In this document: piece after piece, positions 6,468 through 8,075 of the stretch
Layout: every line of letters starts with the position of its first letter
Position numbering within the stretch: the first letter of the stretch is position 1
Assembly (NCBI GenBank): GCA_027450125.1
Contig: DAIDKG010000095.1
Coordinates: 1 to 8,075 of the forward strand
Source of the DNA: Bordetella sp.
GTDB lineage: Bacteria; Pseudomonadota; Gammaproteobacteria; Burkholderiales; Burkholderiaceae_B
DNA: 8,075 nucleotides
Reading direction: 5' to 3'
Notes under the pieces: generated by a model
The model's input: only the letters and a program-made list of their open reading frames with translations
Told to the model about the DNA's origin: nothing
The model's database searches: none
Program-made: the position numbers and the translations under genes

Positions 6468-6473
6468 TATTAT
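6468..6473 (+). promoter_or_regulatory. -10-like element of a predicted promoter for the FNR-type gene
   Basis: TATTAT (5 of 6 to consensus) lies just downstream of the 17-bp repeats. No -35 consensus is found 16-18 bp upstream; the repeat occupies that place, suggesting activator dependence. Transcription would start near 6480, giving a leader of about 93 nt before the FNR-type start codon. Confidence 0.5.
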
Positions 6474-6507
6474 AGGGGAACCCTCACCGGCTCTTTGTCG
6501 CCATGCC

Positions 6508-6547
6508 TGATAGGCCCGCCTGCGCGGGCCGGGCAGAATGCCTATCA
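6508..6547 (+). other. Leader region with two mutually exclusive stem-loops before the FNR-type gene
   Basis: GGCCCGC (6513-6519) and GCGGGCC (6524-6530) can form a perfect 7-bp hairpin with a 4-nt loop. Alternatively TGATAGGC (6508-6515) pairs perfectly with GCCTATCA (6540-6547), enclosing a smaller CCGC/GCGG stem. Both use 6513-6515, so the full structures compete. The second ends 13 nt before the GAGGAG ribosome binding site. This may be a translation-control leader, but no known riboswitch class is recognised. Confidence 0.4.
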
Positions 6548-6572
6548 AGCCGATACCGAAGAGGAGCCAACC

Positions 6573-7316
6573 ATGACCGCCACGTCCATCGCCGAAGTGC
6601 CCCTGACCCGGCGCGACATCCCGCCCATGATCGTCGGGAACGATTGCGGCGAATGCGCGACCCGCCGGATCTGCATCTGGTCCCACCTGGACCCGCCGAA
6701 CCACGATCGCCTGGACGGCCTGGGGCGGGTCACGCGCAAGGTCCACGCCGGCGAGGCCATCTTCCGGGCTGGCGACGCGTTCCGCAATCTCTATGTGGCG
6801 CGCGCGGGTTCGTCCAAGACGGTGTTCATGCGCGAGGACGGCCGCCACCAGATCACCGGATTCCAGCTTGCCGGAGAATTCCTCGGCCTGGACGCCATCG
6901 CCTCGGGCGTGCACCAGACCGATGCGATCGCGCTGGAAAACAGCGTCGTATGTGCCCTGCCCTACGCCGAGCTGGAACGCCTGGCGGACTCGCTACGCGA
7001 AGTGCGCGACTACTTGAACCAGGCAATGAGCGAGGAAATCACCCGCGAGGCCGGACTGCTGATGCTGATGGGCAACCTGAGCGCGGAGGAACGCGTCGCC
7101 GCGTTTCTCGTGAACCTGTCCGACCGCTATGCAATGCGCGGATACTCCCCCCTGGAGTTCAACCTGCGCATGAACCGCGAAGAGATCGGCTGCTACCTGG
7201 GCATGAAACTGGAAACCGTGAGCCGCATGCTGGCGCGCCTGCACGAGCGCGGGCTGATAGACCTGCAGGCCCGCCAGATCCGGATCCGGGACCTGCACGG
7301 CCTGCGGGCTGCCTGA
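6573..7316 (+). CDS. fnr: FNR-type oxygen-responsive transcription regulator (CRP/FNR family)
   Basis: A 247-residue CRP/FNR-family regulator. Cys25, Cys28 and Cys34 form the C-x2-C-x5-C cluster seen in E. coli FNR (Cys20/23/29), and Cys127 in SVVCALP matches FNR Cys122. It should therefore carry an oxygen-labile [4Fe-4S] cluster and dimerise when oxygen is low. The cyclic-nucleotide-like beta barrel covers about 50-135, the dimer helix about 140-170, and the winged helix-turn-helix about 175-245. The recognition helix ETVSRML keeps Glu214, Ser217 and Arg218, equivalent to FNR Glu209/Ser212/Arg213, which read TTGAT half-sites. The ATG at 6573 has a textbook GAGGAG 6 nt upstream; the frame stays open upstream to a TTG, but that part is leader. 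A fitting operator lies in this window at 2278-2291. Bordetella has a described FNR homologue called Btr; I cannot tell whether this is its orthologue or a paralogue. Confidence 0.93.
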   Translation: MTATSIAEVPLTRRDIPPMIVGNDCGECATRRICIWSHLDPPNHDRLDGLGRVTRKVHAGEAIFRAGDAFRNLYVARAGSSKTVFMREDGRHQITGFQLAGEFLGLDAIASGVHQTDAIALENSVVCALPYAELERLADSLREVRDYLNQAMSEEITREAGLLMLMGNLSAEERVAAFLVNLSDRYAMRGYSPLEFNLRMNREEIGCYLGMKLETVSRMLARLHERGLIDLQARQIRIRDLHGLRAA

Positions 7317-7323
7317 GCCAGGG

Positions 7324-7369
7324 CCTGTCAACCCTGACAGGAGCCCCGCACCGCCCGGTAATCGGGCGG
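7324..7369. terminator. Two perfect hairpins between convergent genes
   Basis: CCTGTCA-ACCC-TGACAGG (7324-7341) starts 8 nt after the FNR-type stop. A second hairpin, CCGCCCG-GTAAT-CGGGCGG (7351-7369), lies closer to the end of the leftward stress protein gene. Each has 7-bp arms. Neither is followed by a T-run on either strand, so they are probably 3'-end stabilising or weak bidirectional termination structures rather than classic intrinsic terminators. Confidence 0.5.
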
Positions 7370-7394
7370 CAGGCCGGACGTGCAGGGCGCCGCG

Positions 7395-8075
7395 TCAGGG
7401 CGTGGTTTCGAACCCGACCTGCTCATGATGGGGAACGAGGATGACCGGGCAGTGGGCCTGGCGCACGAATGCTTCGGCCACGCTACCCATCATCAGGCGG
7501 CGAAAGCCGCGCCGGCCATGCGTGCCCAGAACCACCACGTCGGCCTTGATTTCAAGCGCGACCTTTTCGATTTCGTCGGCCACGCCGCTGGAAAGCATGC
7601 CCGGATCAATCAGCCGCGTCTGGCCGTTCACACCCGCCTCGTTCATGCTGGCCTGCGCTTTTGCCAGCACATGGCGGCCCTCCTCCATCACCGCCTCGTG
7701 GAAAGGCGCGATCTCGATATAAGCCGACGAATAAATGGCGCTGGGATACTCGACCACGTAAATCGCCAGAAGAGACGCGTGCTGAGCTTTGGCAAGCTCG
7801 ATAGCGTGGCTTAGCGCACGCAACGAGGTATCGCTGCCGTCGACGGCCAGAAGAATGTGCTGATACATGGGTTGCTCTCCTGTTCGGACTTCGGTGTGCT
7901 GCGCGGCCGGCGGCGGCTCCGCCTTCACCAGAAGCACCGGCAAGGCGCATCGGCGAACCACGGACTCGGCATCGCTGCCCAGCACCAGGCGATTGAAGCC
8001 GCGCCGCCCGTGAGTGCCCATCACGATCAGGTCGGCCCGCCAGCGCCTGGCGTCTTCCAATATGGTGTCGGCGAC
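7395..8075 (-). CDS. Universal stress protein, tandem USP domains in one frame, N-terminus beyond the window edge
   Basis: The frame is open from the right edge to the stop, with 226 visible residues and at least two USP domains. The first visible part is the C-terminal third of a USP domain ending near VLLVKAE (46-52), with the ATP-binding pattern G-x2-G-x9-G-S/T at GTHGRRGFNRLVLGS (20-34). After a linker of about 17 residues rich in Pro, Ala and Glu, a complete USP domain starts at Met70 (MYQHILLAVDGSDTS) and ends with a second GTHGRRGFRRLMMGS motif and CPVILVPHH. USP domains bind ATP and often act as dimers in stress or growth-arrest survival; tandem forms such as UspE exist. AGGAG stands 8 nt before Met70, so a separate 157-residue single-domain protein starting at 7868 is also possible. 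This gene converges with the FNR-type gene. Confidence 0.88.
   Translation of the reverse strand, partial: VADTILEDARRWRADLIVMGTHGRRGFNRLVLGSDAESVVRRCALPVLLVKAEPPPAAQHTEVRTGEQPMYQHILLAVDGSDTSLRALSHAIELAKAQHASLLAIYVVEYPSAIYSSAYIEIAPFHEAVMEEGRHVLAKAQASMNEAGVNGQTRLIDPGMLSSGVADEIEKVALEIKADVVVLGTHGRRGFRRLMMGSVAEAFVRQAHCPVILVPHHEQVGFETTP
7868..7881 (-). promoter_or_regulatory. Internal ribosome binding site and start codon within the tandem USP frame
   Basis: On the minus strand AGGAG (7881-7877) is followed after 8 nt by ATG (7868-7866), which opens MYQHILLAVDG, the usual first strand of a USP domain. No stop codon separates it from the upstream USP domain. It therefore marks either a second translation start inside a fused gene or a relic of two formerly separate genes. 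Confidence 0.6.

Noticed and set aside
6495..6572. Longer FNR-type protein starting at TTG 6495
   Set aside because: The extra 26 residues have no family match, and the TTG lacks a Shine-Dalgarno, whereas ATG 6573 has GAGGAG at 6 nt and yields a normal FNR length.
5790..6914. A 374-codon minus-strand frame spanning the LuxR regulator, the spacer and the FNR gene
   Set aside because: It crosses two well-supported genes and a promoter region in antisense, and its translation shows no domain.

Overview
The window is GC-rich, densely coding DNA from a proteobacterium. The class I-type PHA synthase, the four-cysteine FNR protein and the tightly packed two-component genes suggest a betaproteobacterium of the order Burkholderiales (Bordetella/Achromobacter/Burkholderia-like). 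That placement rests on protein resemblance and gene company only; no rRNA or other marker is present.

Layout. Left, minus strand (1-2222): a three-gene transcription unit reading leftward, made of a 61-residue unknown protein, a triple-BON-domain protein and a PHA synthase cut by the window edge. Centre, plus strand (2410-6425): four contiguous signalling genes, with overlaps or a 2-nt gap, encoding a PAS-PAS histidine kinase, a CheY/Rcp1-like single-domain receiver, a receiver-PAS-histidine kinase of the NarX/DesK type, and a NarL/LuxR-type response regulator. Then an AT-rich promoter region with a tandem 17-bp repeat and a structured leader (6426-6572), an FNR-type regulator gene (6573-7316), and on the minus strand a universal stress protein gene that runs off the right edge and contains two USP domains in one open frame.

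How it fits together. Oxygen appears to be sensed twice. The second PAS domain of the first kinase carries the residues that hold heme and O2 in FixL (the His ligand and the distal Arg), and the FNR protein has all four [4Fe-4S] cysteines. A perfect dyad TTGAC-N4-GTCAA, an FNR-type operator, lies in the 187-bp divergent spacer. On the leftward side a -10-like hexamer sits at the distance expected of a class II FNR promoter, so the small-protein/BON/PHA-synthase unit is predicted to be switched on by low oxygen. USP, BON and PHA genes grouped with two-component genes resemble the low-oxygen-activated (lxa) locus described in Burkholderia cenocepacia, and in logic the DosR dormancy regulon of mycobacteria. 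The best candidates for something undescribed are the wiring of a FixL-like sensor to a stand-alone receiver and a second kinase, the repeat element upstream of the FNR gene, and the in-frame USP-USP junction that keeps an internal ribosome binding site.
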